Below are positions 1 to 7,297 of a stretch of DNA of 42,334 nt, piece by piece. The notes under the pieces are model-generated. The model was not told the origin of the DNA, did no database searches, and saw only the letters and a list, made by a program, of their open reading frames with translations. Origin of the DNA: Acetobacteraceae bacterium (GTDB lineage: Bacteria; Pseudomonadota; Alphaproteobacteria; Acetobacterales; Acetobacteraceae); the NCBI GenBank assembly GCA_947474705.1, contig CANJJS010000039.1:1-42334 (forward strand), written 5' to 3'. Every line of letters begins with the position of its first letter. The stretch's first letter is position 1. A program made the translations under genes and the position numbers.

Positions 1-31
1 GACGGCGGCGGATTTCGGCAATCGTATCCAT
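1..31 (-). CDS. istA: IS21-family transposase IstA, N-terminal fragment (runs off the window)
   Basis: Only the first ten residues (MDTIAEIRRR) are in the window. This start resembles the METIxKIRR-type N-termini of many proteobacterial IstA proteins, which lead into a helix-turn-helix and a DDE integrase core. A GGAG lies about 16 bases upstream of the ATG, a little far for a ribosome site. The identity rests on this short match and on the terminal repeats to its right, so it is an inference. Confidence 0.5.
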   Translation of the reverse strand, partial: MDTIAEIRRR

Positions 32-94
32 GTACAACACCCCAGACTCTCCAGCATAAACGCCGGAGGATCGCACGGACCGGGGTGGAAACTA

Positions 95-141
95 TTGGAC
101 GCTGTTTACCCCCGGAATCTGGAAAGGTTTGCACGCTGTTT
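95..141 (-). repeat. Two terminal repeats of the left IS21 element
   Basis: The 13-mer TTGSACGCTGTTT occurs at 95-107 (S=G) and 129-141 (S=C), 34 bases apart in the same orientation. Such short direct repeats just inside the tip are typical of IS21-family ends, where they bind transposase. Confidence 0.65.
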
Positions 142-145
142 TACA

Positions 146-190
146 ACCCTGTTCCACGAGAACATCCGTGGCCCTGGCTACTACCATTGA
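146..190 (+). pseudogene. istA: 3' remnant of a second istA, cut by the left IS21 element
   Basis: The frame ending with TGA at 188-190 reads TLFHENIRGPGYYH. A HENIRGxxYY-like tail is, from memory, a common C-terminus of IstA transposases. The stop lies 13 bases before the istB ATG, the usual tight istA-istB spacing. Upstream of 146 the sequence changes to the terminal repeats of the other element, so the rest of this istA is separated and should lie left of the window. Family assignment is from the tail motif and position only. Confidence 0.6.
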
Positions 191-203
191 AAGGAGACAC
201 ACA

Positions 204-953
204 ATGCCGATCCACCCTCTGGCCGAGCGGCTACGAACGCTCGGCCTGGCCGCCATGGCCGACGCGTTCCTCGAAATGCAAAACCATTCGGACGCCGCCG
301 ATCTCACGCGGGAGGACTGGCTCGGTTTGCTGCTCGACCGCGAAATCACCGCGCGCGACGGCAAGCGCCTCGCCCGGCGGCTGAGCGTGGCCCGGTTGCG
401 TCAGAACGCGGTGGTCGAGGATACCGACTTCCGCGCGCCGCGCGGTCTGGACCGGCCCTTGTTCCACAAGCTCGCGGGTTGCGATTGGATCCGCCGCAGC
501 CAGCATCTGGTGATCAGCGGTCCGACGGGGACCGGCAAGTCGTGGCTGGCCTGCGCGCTGGGAAACAGGGCCTGCCGGGAAGGCATCTCGGTGCTTTACC
601 GGCGCGCGCCGCGGCTGTTCGCCGAACTCGCCACCGCCCGCGGCGAAGGAAGACTGCCGCGGATGCTGGCGATGCTGGAACGCACCCGGCTGTCGATCGT
701 CGACGACTGGGGACCCGAGCCGCTGACCGCCGAGCAGCGCCGCGATCTGCTGGAGATCGTCGACGACCGCTACGAGAAAGGGTCGTTGCTCATAACCAAT
801 CAGGTGCCCGTGGCGCGCTGGCATGAACTCATGGGCGACCCGACGATCGGCGACGCGATCCTGGACCGCGTCGTGCATCGTGCCCACCGCATCGAACTGA
901 AGGGGCCGAGCCTGCGCAAGCGTCAGGCCGTCAGCGCCCCGGCCGAGGAATGA
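204..953 (+). CDS. istB: IS21 helper ATPase IstB
   Basis: A 249-residue AAA+ ATPase that assembles on DNA and directs the IstA transposase to its target. The N-terminal helical IstB region (about residues 1-95) precedes the Walker A motif GPTGTGKS at 106-113. A Walker B-like LSIVDDWG follows near 165-172, and the conserved ending LKGPSLRK lies near the C-terminus. Length matches the family (about 240-260). The start at 204 is preceded by AAGGAG at 191-196; an ATG at 129 in the same frame would overlap the istA tail and has no such site. Codon use matches the host-like high-GC background. Confidence 0.95.
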   Translation: MPIHPLAERLRTLGLAAMADAFLEMQNHSDAADLTREDWLGLLLDREITARDGKRLARRLSVARLRQNAVVEDTDFRAPRGLDRPLFHKLAGCDWIRRSQHLVISGPTGTGKSWLACALGNRACREGISVLYRRAPRLFAELATARGEGRLPRMLAMLERTRLSIVDDWGPEPLTAEQRRDLLEIVDDRYEKGSLLITNQVPVARWHELMGDPTIGDAILDRVVHRAHRIELKGPSLRKRQAVSAPAEE

Positions 954-1014
954 GGTTTTGCCCGTCCCGTGCCCCACCACCCCTTGAACAGCGTTACGTA
1001 ACGGAGAACAAGCC

Positions 1015-1344
1015 ATGCCAAGAGGCCGCCAACCCGAAGATGAAAACACCCTCAGCAACGCCGAACGACAGGCCCGCTATCGCGCCCGTCAAAAAACCAG
1101 CCAGGCAACGCCCGTCGTCCGGCTCCGCTATCGCAGGCCAGCTGACCGCCGAACCCGCCCCCAACGCTGGGACGACGCGGTCGCCGAACTGGTGCGGTTG
1201 CAGGTCGAATACGCCGCCTGGAACGAGGCTCTGCCAGACGGTCTTCGCGACACACCAACGGCCGAGGCCTTGCAGGCCATCGCCGATCTCGACCTGACCG
1301 AGCTTCAGGCCATCGTGCCGCCACGGGGATATGGCCGTGATTGA
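1015..1344 (+). CDS. Small Arg-rich protein carried inside the IS21 element
   Basis: A 109-residue basic protein located between istB and the right terminal repeats, so it belongs to the element. The N-terminal half holds a LSNAERQARYRARQ stretch, a charged helix-like segment. The C-terminal half is predicted helical, with VAELVRLQVEYAAW and an acidic EALQAIADLDLTELQAI region. Proteins of this type are, to my recollection, often found after istB in alphaproteobacterial IS21 elements, but no function is known to me. The ATG at 1015 has GGAG at 1002-1005. It could be an accessory DNA-binding or regulatory protein; that is a guess from composition. Confidence 0.75.
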   Translation: MPRGRQPEDENTLSNAERQARYRARQKTSQATPVVRLRYRRPADRRTRPQRWDDAVAELVRLQVEYAAWNEALPDGLRDTPTAEALQAIADLDLTELQAIVPPRGYGRD

Positions 1345-1457
1345 GACGTTTGCGCGTCAGGAGGTGGAGACAAGCCTTGACGGCAGCCAGGGAAAAATGA
1401 GACGGGACAACCGTCAGTGGTGACGGCCCATCATGACCAAAGGACGCTCGCCAGCAC

Positions 1458-1548
1458 ACGTTCACGCTGGTCCGGCGCGTGTTCATGATCACCGGAATCG
1501 GTGTTCACGATCGAACGGAATGAGCGTTCATGATCACCGGAATGCGCA
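1458..1548 (+). repeat. Right terminal repeats of the IS21 element
   Basis: Three direct copies of a roughly 19-base motif lie at 1480-1498, 1502-1521 and 1525-1543. Copies one and three share TTCATGATCACCGGAAT, and the middle one varies (CGATCGAACGG). A more degenerate copy starts near 1459 (GTTCACGCTGGTCCGG). Spacing is about 22-23 bases. The array ends at GCGCA (1548). This is the IS21 pattern of multiple transposase-binding repeats at an end. The motif differs from that of the left element, so the two elements belong to different subgroups. Confidence 0.8.
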
Positions 1549-1819
1549 CTTCCTGCCGGACTTCATGGAGACCGCCGCTTGCATCGCCAATCTGGACGCG
1601 GTCGTCAGTGTCGATACCTCGGTCGCCAATCTTACCGGCGCCCTCGGTGTCCCGTTGGTGGCCATGCTGCCCATGTGGAGCGAATGGCGGTGGGGGTTTG
1701 GGGATCGGTCGCCCTGGTATGCCTCGGCTGTTCCGGTGCGCCAGACGGAACCCGGAGACTGGGGGAGTGTGGTTGGAAAGGTCGCGGCTATCGTCGCCCG
1801 CCGGGATTGGCGGCGGTAG
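1549..1819 (+). pseudogene. 3' fragment of a TPR/GT9-like glycosyltransferase gene cut by the IS
   Basis: Starting right after the IS end, an open frame of 90 codons ends with TAG at 1817-1819. It reads DFMETAACIANLDAVVSVDT, then SVANLTGALGVPLVAMLP, then WRWGFGDRSPWY and a terminal DWGSVVGKVAA helix. This is the C-terminal half of the heptosyltransferase-like domain found at the end of TPR-repeat glycosyltransferases, where the nucleotide-sugar-binding SVDTxxAHLAG motif lies. Here the usual His of AHLAG is Asn. The N-terminal catalytic half and any TPR repeats are absent, so the fragment cannot be functional. Confidence 0.75.
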
Positions 1820-2230
1820 CACAGGAGCGGAGGGCGCAGGGGAGTCCTGGAGGGCATCCAGGCGGGCCTTTGTGTCCTGCCCCCCTTGGGTGCCGCCGGG
1901 GGTCTTGGTGGCGCCTGGAGGCTCTGGGGAGTCGGAAGGGGCTCCCTGAGCGGCACCGCGACACTATTTCGGGCCATAGACAGTGACCCGGTGCACGTCG
2001 CTACCCCGCCCATGCGCCGTAGATTCCCGAAGACGCCGAAGTGACCTCCGAGCGGGCTTGCCCGGGTCACTCCATGGGGACACACTGGGGCCACAAGGCA
2101 ACGAGAGAGATACGGAAAACGGCGGCTTTCGGTCAGTTTGGGGATGGGCAGTCGTTCCCCTCACCCGGCACCACCCAACCCGCGACCCCTGCCCAAACGT
2201 CGCCGTTGGCCAGGGATCGCCGGGGATTCG
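1820..2230. other. Non-coding stretch between the broken glycosyltransferase and the PspA-like cluster
   Basis: No convincing gene is visible in these 411 bases on either strand; the open frames have unusual composition and no ribosome sites. A small hairpin (CCTGGA, five-base loop, TCCAGG) lies at 1846-1862, without a following T-run on the plus strand. It may be leftover sequence after IS-mediated rearrangement. Confidence 0.5.
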
Positions 2231-3007
2231 TCAGCCGATCTTCGCTTTCAGCGCGGCCAGCCGGTTGGCGACACCGACGGGCGTCGGACCGTGCCCCGAT
2301 GCCGCGGCCATCGCCGCCGCGATATTCGGGTCGTCCTTTTCCGGATGCGTCGGCGCCAGCAGCTTCGCCTTCGCGGCGGCGGCATCCGCCGACGCGAGGT
2401 CTTTCGCCGCGTTGTCGTGCATCGCCTGCAGGGCGATGTTCAGACCGCTGGTCGTTCTGGACAAACCGGCCGTCTGACGCGCCGCTTCGGCCGCCTGTTG
2501 CGCGACCTCTCTCTGCTGGGCCGCGCGCGCCATATCGCGCTGCGCGTTGTCCAGCTCGCTCCGCGCGGTGCGGAGCCGGCCGCCGGCCTCGGCATAGGCG
2601 TCTTCCAACTGCTCCAGGAACTGCTTCGCGTCGGCCGCGTCCCGCACTTCGCGTTCCACGTCAGGCGCCATTTTTTCCATCATGTCGATCAGCGTCGTCA
2701 GGCTTTTCTCGATCGCGGCCTTACGCGCCGGATCGGTCTCGCCATTGGCCTGGTTTTGCAGCGCCTCGGCCGCCGCCATGCGTTGGTGCGACAGCGTTTG
2801 GATCGCGTCGGCTTCCTTTTGCTCCCTATCGAAGTTCTGCCGCGCCTTGGCGACGTTCAGGCCCAACTCGTCCAAATGCTGCTCCATGGTGCGCATTTCC
2901 GCTTCCGTGGCGCCCTGCGGATCCCAGCGGACCAGGGCCTCCACACCGGCGTTAACGGCCTGGTCGGTTTTCACGCCCAGAAGATTGCCGATGAAGTTCA
3001 AAAGCAT
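2231..3007 (-). CDS. PspA/IM30-like coiled-coil protein (YjfJ-type)
   Basis: A 258-residue protein dominated by long charged heptad-rich helices from about residue 30 to 200, then an Ala-rich tail ending NRLAALKAKIG. It has no signal peptide or membrane segment. This is the shape of PspA/IM30 family proteins, which bind the inner face of the cytoplasmic membrane and protect it under stress. The assignment leans on context: it follows DUF350 and DUF2491 genes in the same direction, as in E. coli yjfJ-yjfK-yjfL. Start chosen at 3007 because GAGGAG lies just upstream; the frame is open further but without a site. Last gene of the three-gene minus-strand set. Confidence 0.7.
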   Translation of the reverse strand: MLLNFIGNLLGVKTDQAVNAGVEALVRWDPQGATEAEMRTMEQHLDELGLNVAKARQNFDREQKEADAIQTLSHQRMAAAEALQNQANGETDPARKAAIEKSLTTLIDMMEKMAPDVEREVRDAADAKQFLEQLEDAYAEAGGRLRTARSELDNAQRDMARAAQQREVAQQAAEAARQTAGLSRTTSGLNIALQAMHDNAAKDLASADAAAAKAKLLAPTHPEKDDPNIAAAMAAASGHGPTPVGVANRLAALKAKIG

Positions 3008-3036
3008 CTTCGTATTTCTCCTCGTTCGGTTTGGGA

Positions 3037-3477
3037 TCAGTTGGGAATCATCACGGCCGCGTTCAATAGCGCGACCGCGAGCTGGGTGCCCGCGAGCGCC
3101 AGGGCCGCCGCGACATTCCCGTGTTGTATCATCGCACGAAACTGATGGAAGACCAATGAGACGCACGCGACCGTCAATAGTTGCAACACCACCGCGACGG
3201 CGCCCCAGACAACCAGATCCAGAACCAGCGAACTGGTGGCCAATGTCGCGGCGAGCGGAATGGCCATCGCCACGATCGCGCCGCCCAGCACGACGCCGGC
3301 GGCGGTATTGCCTTCCTCGATCATCTGCCGCTCGCGAAACGGCGTGACCGCCATGTAGATAGCGACCCCCGCCGCGAGCATCGCCACGGCAACCGCGAAC
3401 TGCAGCAGCAAATGCGGCAGCCCGGCGCCGAGAGCGCTGAAAATACCGCCAAACAGGCTCGGATCGGTTTGGGACAT
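3037..3477 (-). CDS. DUF350 (YjfL-type) inner-membrane protein
   Basis: A 146-residue protein with four hydrophobic segments: LLLQFAVAVAMLAAGVAIY, the GVVLGGAIVAMAIPLAATL region, the LVVWGAVAVVLQLLTVACV region, and the Ala/Leu-rich C-terminus. The pattern TPFRERQMIEEGNTAAGVVLGGA between segments one and two is the characteristic loop of DUF350, where a charged helix is followed by NxAAAxxLGG. Biochemical role is unknown; it is a membrane partner of PspA-like and DUF2491 proteins in many proteobacteria. GGAG upstream supports the ATG. It sits 16 bases after the DUF2491 gene and 29 before the PspA-like gene, so one transcript is likely. Confidence 0.85.
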   Translation of the reverse strand: MSQTDPSLFGGIFSALGAGLPHLLLQFAVAVAMLAAGVAIYMAVTPFRERQMIEEGNTAAGVVLGGAIVAMAIPLAATLATSSLVLDLVVWGAVAVVLQLLTVACVSLVFHQFRAMIQHGNVAAALALAGTQLAVALLNAAVMIPN

Positions 3478-3493
3478 GAGGGCTCCAGCCAGG

Positions 3494-5080
3494 TCAGATG
3501 AGGGCGACGGACGGCAGCGTCAGCGTGGATGGGTTGATGTCGATGCCGGCATGGATTTCGATCCAGGCCTGCCCGCCCATATCGATGAATGTCACCAAAA
3601 TATATTCTTCGCGCGGCGCGGGTTCGGGCACGCCGGTGGGCGCGGCATACAGCATCGCCGACAGCTTGCGGCTTGTCGTGCCCTGAACGTCCTGGACGGT
3701 TTCCTCCATCTCGCGCGGCGCGATCCTTGTGGCGCCGGGCGCCCAGACCCGGTCGTACAGCTTGCCATCCTTGGTCTGGAATTGCGGCCAGCCCAGCAAG
3801 CCCTGCGCTGGATCCAGCCAGACGCCCCATTCTTCCTGACTGGCTGGCGCGACGCGATCGACAATGGAGAAATACCGGCACTCGTCCGGCGTGCCATTCG
3901 GACCGAGATGCAACTGGAAGAACGAGTCGCGGCCGGGCAAATACAGCCGGTTCAGCGCGACCGGTCCATCCAGCAGCACGCCCACGGCCTCGACGCTGAT
4001 CATGCCTGACCCATCGATCGGCCGGATCTTGGTGGCACCGCCCGCCAGCACGAAAGGCGTGGGATCGACCGGGATCGTCATCCCCACGCGAAAGCGGGTT
4101 TGCGTACTGCCCTTCAACGCGGCGGCCGCGGAAACCGGCGCGGCCACCGCCGCGACGGCCGGCCGGGCCGCCTGACGGCGCCAGAACCACAAGGCCAGGA
4201 ACAGGGCGATGGCCAGGCCCAGAACAATGAAAAGGGTCATGCTTCCTCCAGAGGCCGGCCGTGGGGCGGGCGGCGGCGGCGCGCCGGGATTACGTGGCTG
4301 CCCTTCCATACTGGCCAGGCGCTGGTCCAGTTCGTTCAGACGGGCCTTCAACGCCGGGTCGCCGCTCGCGCTACGCTCGGCCTCCTCGCGCCATTGGCTA
4401 TAGGCCGGGGTGTTCCGATTGTTGTGGAAGAAGTCCGTACTGCCCGGCGGCGACAGCGTATGCAGCAGTCCCCACAGCATCACCCCGTCCCAAACCCCAA
4501 AACTCCGGCCCGGCTGTGCCCATCCATACCCCGCCGGTGGCGCCGCATACTCCTGTGCCTGCGGACGCCGCTGCGTAAACCCGCCGCTCCATCCGCCCCC
4601 TTGCGGTGCCGCCTGGCCGCTCCACTGCGTACCGCTTTGCGAGGATGTGCCACTCCAGCCCCCCCCGGTGCCGTACCCTGACACCGGCGGACGCCGGTCG
4701 ACGATGACCGGCTGGCTGGGCCGCGGCGCGGCGGCTGGCGGGACGGCCATTGGCGCACTGGGCGGCGGCGCCTGGTTGGCCCGGTAATCCCGCAACGCCT
4801 GACCGGAATTCTGACGGGACACCGCCGCGTCTCCACCCGACGATGGCGCCGGCGTATACCCGGTCGAAGGCCGCCGGGCCGGCGCGGAATAGCCGCCGGA
4901 ACTCCCCTTGGCGGACGGCGAAGGCGCCGAAGGCGCGCGATATCCTCCAGACGACGACGTACTGGGCCGGCTGTATCCGCCGGAGGAGGACGCGCGCGCC
5001 CACGCGGCATTGTCGATGCCGGGAGCGAAAAGAAGAAGCGCGGCGAGCAGAAACCGCGGCAGGCCCCGGGACATCGTCAT
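3494..5080 (-). CDS. Membrane-anchored DUF2491 (YjfK-type) protein with long Ser/Gly/Pro arm
   Basis: About 528 residues. An N-terminal signal-like segment (LPRFLLAALLLFAPG...AWARA) is followed by roughly 240 residues of low-complexity Ser/Gly/Pro/Tyr/Gln sequence. That arm opens with repeated SSGGY motifs and later has TQWSGQ and PQGGGWSGG. Then comes a short helical part (ALKARLNELDQRLASMEG), a membrane segment near 281-300 (MTLFIVLGLAIALFLALWFW) and a C-terminal DUF2491 domain of about 205 residues (324-528), ending in a IDMGGQAWIEIHAGIDI strand region. DUF2491 proteins such as YjfK are usually shorter and soluble. The arm would be outside the cell membrane and the domain inside. The start is uncertain: ATGs at 5089, 5080 and 5074 are close together and none has a strong ribosome site. 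First gene of the cluster. Confidence 0.75.
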   Translation of the reverse strand: MTMSRGLPRFLLAALLLFAPGIDNAAWARASSSGGYSRPSTSSSGGYRAPSAPSPSAKGSSGGYSAPARRPSTGYTPAPSSGGDAAVSRQNSGQALRDYRANQAPPPSAPMAVPPAAAPRPSQPVIVDRRPPVSGYGTGGGWSGTSSQSGTQWSGQAAPQGGGWSGGFTQRRPQAQEYAAPPAGYGWAQPGRSFGVWDGVMLWGLLHTLSPPGSTDFFHNNRNTPAYSQWREEAERSASGDPALKARLNELDQRLASMEGQPRNPGAPPPPAPRPASGGSMTLFIVLGLAIALFLALWFWRRQAARPAVAAVAAPVSAAAALKGSTQTRFRVGMTIPVDPTPFVLAGGATKIRPIDGSGMISVEAVGVLLDGPVALNRLYLPGRDSFFQLHLGPNGTPDECRYFSIVDRVAPASQEEWGVWLDPAQGLLGWPQFQTKDGKLYDRVWAPGATRIAPREMEETVQDVQGTTSRKLSAMLYAAPTGVPEPAPREEYILVTFIDMGGQAWIEIHAGIDINPSTLTLPSVALI

Positions 5081-5336
5081 ACGTGCCATCCACGGCGCAC
5101 GACACACCACCAGCCCACCCCACGGAGACGCGCCAGGGCGCTGGGCGAAGGGACCAGACCAGGACGACGAAACCGATACCGCCACGCCAAAATGAAACCC
5201 GCCCTCTGTTTGTCTCCTGTTACAGGGCAGAGGCGACAGTCACAAGGCCGAAGCACGAACCGAACCAGCGCGGCACGCCCCATGGAAAGCCTCGCGAAGG
5301 CCATGTTAGGACGCCCGCCGCACCGGAGGAACCGCC

Positions 5337-6311
5337 ATGAAAGTCGGAATGTTCATCAACACCCAGTTCCCCGAGGGCGACCCGGTCGCCGCCCGCGTGC
5401 CGGAACTGGTGGAACAGGTTCGGACCGCCCGCCAAAGCGGCTTTTCCTCCGTTCTGTTCGGCCATCACTACCTGACCGAACCCCTGCAAATGCTCCAGAT
5501 CGCGCCCATGATGGCCTACCTCCTGCCCGAGGCCCGCGGCATGACCATCGGCGGCAACATCTTGCTCCTGCCGCTGCTGAACCCGGTCCATGTCGCCGAG
5601 GAAGCCGCCACCATGGACGTCCTCAGCGAAGGCAATTTCGTCCTTGGCGTCGGCCTCGGCTACCGCGAAGGCGAGTTCGACGCGTTCGGCATCCCACTGA
5701 AACAACGCGCCCAACGCCTGGTGGAAAGCATCCGCCTGATGCGCGCCTTGTGGGCCGGCGGGAAAATCGACTTCGAGGGAAAGTTCTACTCGGTGAAAAA
5801 TCACGGGATCAGCCTGAAACCGCACCGGCCCGGCGGCCCGCCGATCTGGATCGCGGGCCTCGTGGAAGCCGCCGTCAAACGCGCGGCCCGACTTGGCGAC
5901 GCCTGGCTCATCGCCAACGCCACCACGCTCGGCGCCACCATCCCACTGATGAAACTCTACCGCGAAACCCTCGCCGAACTGGGAAAGACCGTGTCCGAGT
6001 TCCCGATCGCACGCGAATGCTACATCGGCGCCAGCCGCGCGACGGCGATGGAAGAATGCCGGGCGGCCCTGGAATATAAATACAACTCCTACGCCGCCTG
6101 GGGCATGGAAAGCCCGACGAAAAACATGAGTTTCGAGGAACTCGCCCGCGACCGCTTCATCATCGGCGACAAAGTCTCCGTCAAAGAAGAAATCGCCCGC
6201 TGGCGCGAAACACTTGGCGTCGATCATTTCTCCATGCGCGTGCAATGGCCCGGCCTGCCGCAGGAGAAGGTGCTGGGCTCGATCCGGCGGCTGGGAGAGA
6301 TTTTCGGGTAA
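5337..6311 (+). CDS. LLM-class (luciferase-like) flavin-dependent oxidoreductase
   Basis: 324 residues, a normal length for the luciferase-like monooxygenase family, which uses reduced FMN or F420-like flavin in a TIM barrel. Visible family signatures are the N-terminal strand VGMFINTQFPEG, the LLPLLNPVHVAEEAATMDVL helix, GNFVLGVGLGYREGEF (the phosphate-binding GxGxG region) and PPIWIAGLVEAAVKRAARLGD. AGGAGGAACC sits just before the ATG at 5337. It begins a run of three dehydrogenase-like genes on the plus strand and is divergent from the DUF2491 gene. The substrate cannot be told; such enzymes oxidise alkanes, sulfonates, ketones or aromatic ring compounds. Confidence 0.9.
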   Translation: MKVGMFINTQFPEGDPVAARVPELVEQVRTARQSGFSSVLFGHHYLTEPLQMLQIAPMMAYLLPEARGMTIGGNILLLPLLNPVHVAEEAATMDVLSEGNFVLGVGLGYREGEFDAFGIPLKQRAQRLVESIRLMRALWAGGKIDFEGKFYSVKNHGISLKPHRPGGPPIWIAGLVEAAVKRAARLGDAWLIANATTLGATIPLMKLYRETLAELGKTVSEFPIARECYIGASRATAMEECRAALEYKYNSYAAWGMESPTKNMSFEELARDRFIIGDKVSVKEEIARWRETLGVDHFSMRVQWPGLPQEKVLGSIRRLGEIFG

Positions 6312-6444
6312 GGCGGCGGATTGCGACTCGCGCCGTCCATTCAACCCGCGGCGGGCGATGACGGAACGGCGGGGGCGTGATAGGGACGCAGCCTGATCGG
6401 CCATCCCTCCCCCCGCACCACCCGCAAAATCAGGAGCGCCCCCC

Positions 6445-7290
6445 ATGCCACCAATTGTCGCCGTCATCGCACCGGGCATGATGGGCAGCGCCGTCGCCCA
6501 CCGCATGACCGAAAAAGGCCTCGAAGTCCGCACCCTCCTGGAAGGCCGCGGCGCCGAAACGCTCGCCCGCGCCAAGGCCGCCGGCATGATCGGCGTCTCC
6601 GAAGCGCAGATCGCAGAGGCCGACATCATCCTCTCCATCCTCCCTCCCGGTAGCGCCCTGGGCCTTGCCGAACAGCTCGCCCCCGCGCTGCGCGCCACCA
6701 ACCGCAAACCCGTCTACGTCGATTGCAACGCCCTCGACCCCGCCACCGTCCGCCGCGTCGCCGCGGTCGTGGAAGCCACCGGCGCGACCTTCGTCGATGG
6801 CGGCATCATCGGCGGCCCGCCGGAACGCGACTCCAAAGCCACGAAAATCTACCTTTCCGGCCCGGACGCGGCCAAGGCGGCGGTGCTGGAGAATTACGGC
6901 CTGTATATGCCGATCATGCCCGGCCCGATCGGCGCCGCCTCCGCCATGAAAATGTCCTACGCCGGCATCACCAAGGGCTTCACCGCCCTTGGCGCGGGCA
7001 TGATGCTCGCCGCCACCCGCGCGGGCACCGCCGAAGCGCTGAAAGCCGAACTCGCCCAAAGCCAGCCCGCGCTTTACGGCTGGCTGACCAAACAAATGCC
7101 GAAAATGCACTCCAAGGCCTACCGCTGGGTCGCGGAAATGGAAGAAATCGCGGCTTTCGTCGGCGAAGACCCCGCCGCCGCCAAATTCTACCAAGGCGCC
7201 GCCGAACTCTATGCCCGCATCGCCGCCGACTTCGAGGGCCCGAACCAGGAAACCGCCGCGCTCGACGCCTTCTGTGCCAAAAAGGACTGA
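6445..7290 (+). CDS. NAD(P)-dependent dehydrogenase, 6PGDH/beta-hydroxyacid type with DUF1932 C-domain
   Basis: 281 residues. An N-terminal Rossmann fold starts VAVIAPGMMGSAVA, a dinucleotide motif in which the first Gly of GxGxxG is Ala. It continues with SILPPGSALGLAEQLAP and the substrate-loop-like VDGGIIGGPPE. The C-terminal helical half (about 165-281) begins ASAMKMSYAGITKG, the catalytic-lysine region of the beta-hydroxyacid dehydrogenases, and matches DUF1932-type domains. It probably oxidises a hydroxy acid or reduces an imine or keto acid; substrate unknown. Start supported by CAGGAG upstream. It ends seven bases before the next gene's ATG, so the two are surely co-transcribed. Confidence 0.85.
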   Translation: MPPIVAVIAPGMMGSAVAHRMTEKGLEVRTLLEGRGAETLARAKAAGMIGVSEAQIAEADIILSILPPGSALGLAEQLAPALRATNRKPVYVDCNALDPATVRRVAAVVEATGATFVDGGIIGGPPERDSKATKIYLSGPDAAKAAVLENYGLYMPIMPGPIGAASAMKMSYAGITKGFTALGAGMMLAATRAGTAEALKAELAQSQPALYGWLTKQMPKMHSKAYRWVAEMEEIAAFVGEDPAAAKFYQGAAELYARIAADFEGPNQETAALDAFCAKKD

Positions 7291-7297
7291 TTTCGAG

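Larger units (their letters stand above)
1..145 (-). mobile_element. Left end of an IS21-family element (partial), reading out of the window
   Basis: Read on the minus strand, the DNA begins TGTAAAACAGCG at 145, the 5'-TG start usual for IS21 ends. It carries two copies of a 13-base motif (see 95-141) and then an istA-like start codon at 31. IS21 elements have multiple short repeats at their ends and istA near the left end, so this fits the left terminus of a complete element lying mostly left of the window. The plus-strand sequence just right of 145 reads as the tail of another istA, so this element seems inserted into a second IS21 element. The outer edge is set by the TG and by where the interrupted frame resumes; no target duplication can be checked because the far end is missing. 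Confidence 0.65.
146..1548 (+). mobile_element. IS21-family element, 5' part displaced by another IS (istA tail, istB, accessory ORF, right end)
   Basis: This segment holds, in order, the istA tail, istB, a small accessory gene and a right terminus made of three or four copies of a GTTCAYGATC..CGGAAT motif. The last copy ends in ...TGCGCA at 1548, the CA end expected for IS21. Immediately after 1548 the sequence becomes the 3' part of a glycosyltransferase gene, which supports 1548 as the junction. The element cannot move by itself if its istA is split by the neighbouring insertion. Confidence 0.75.

Noticed and set aside
2-187. Plus-strand open frame running from position 2 to the istA stop
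   Set aside because: Its first part (2-145) is better explained as the end of another IS21 element read backwards; only the last 14 codons look like IstA.
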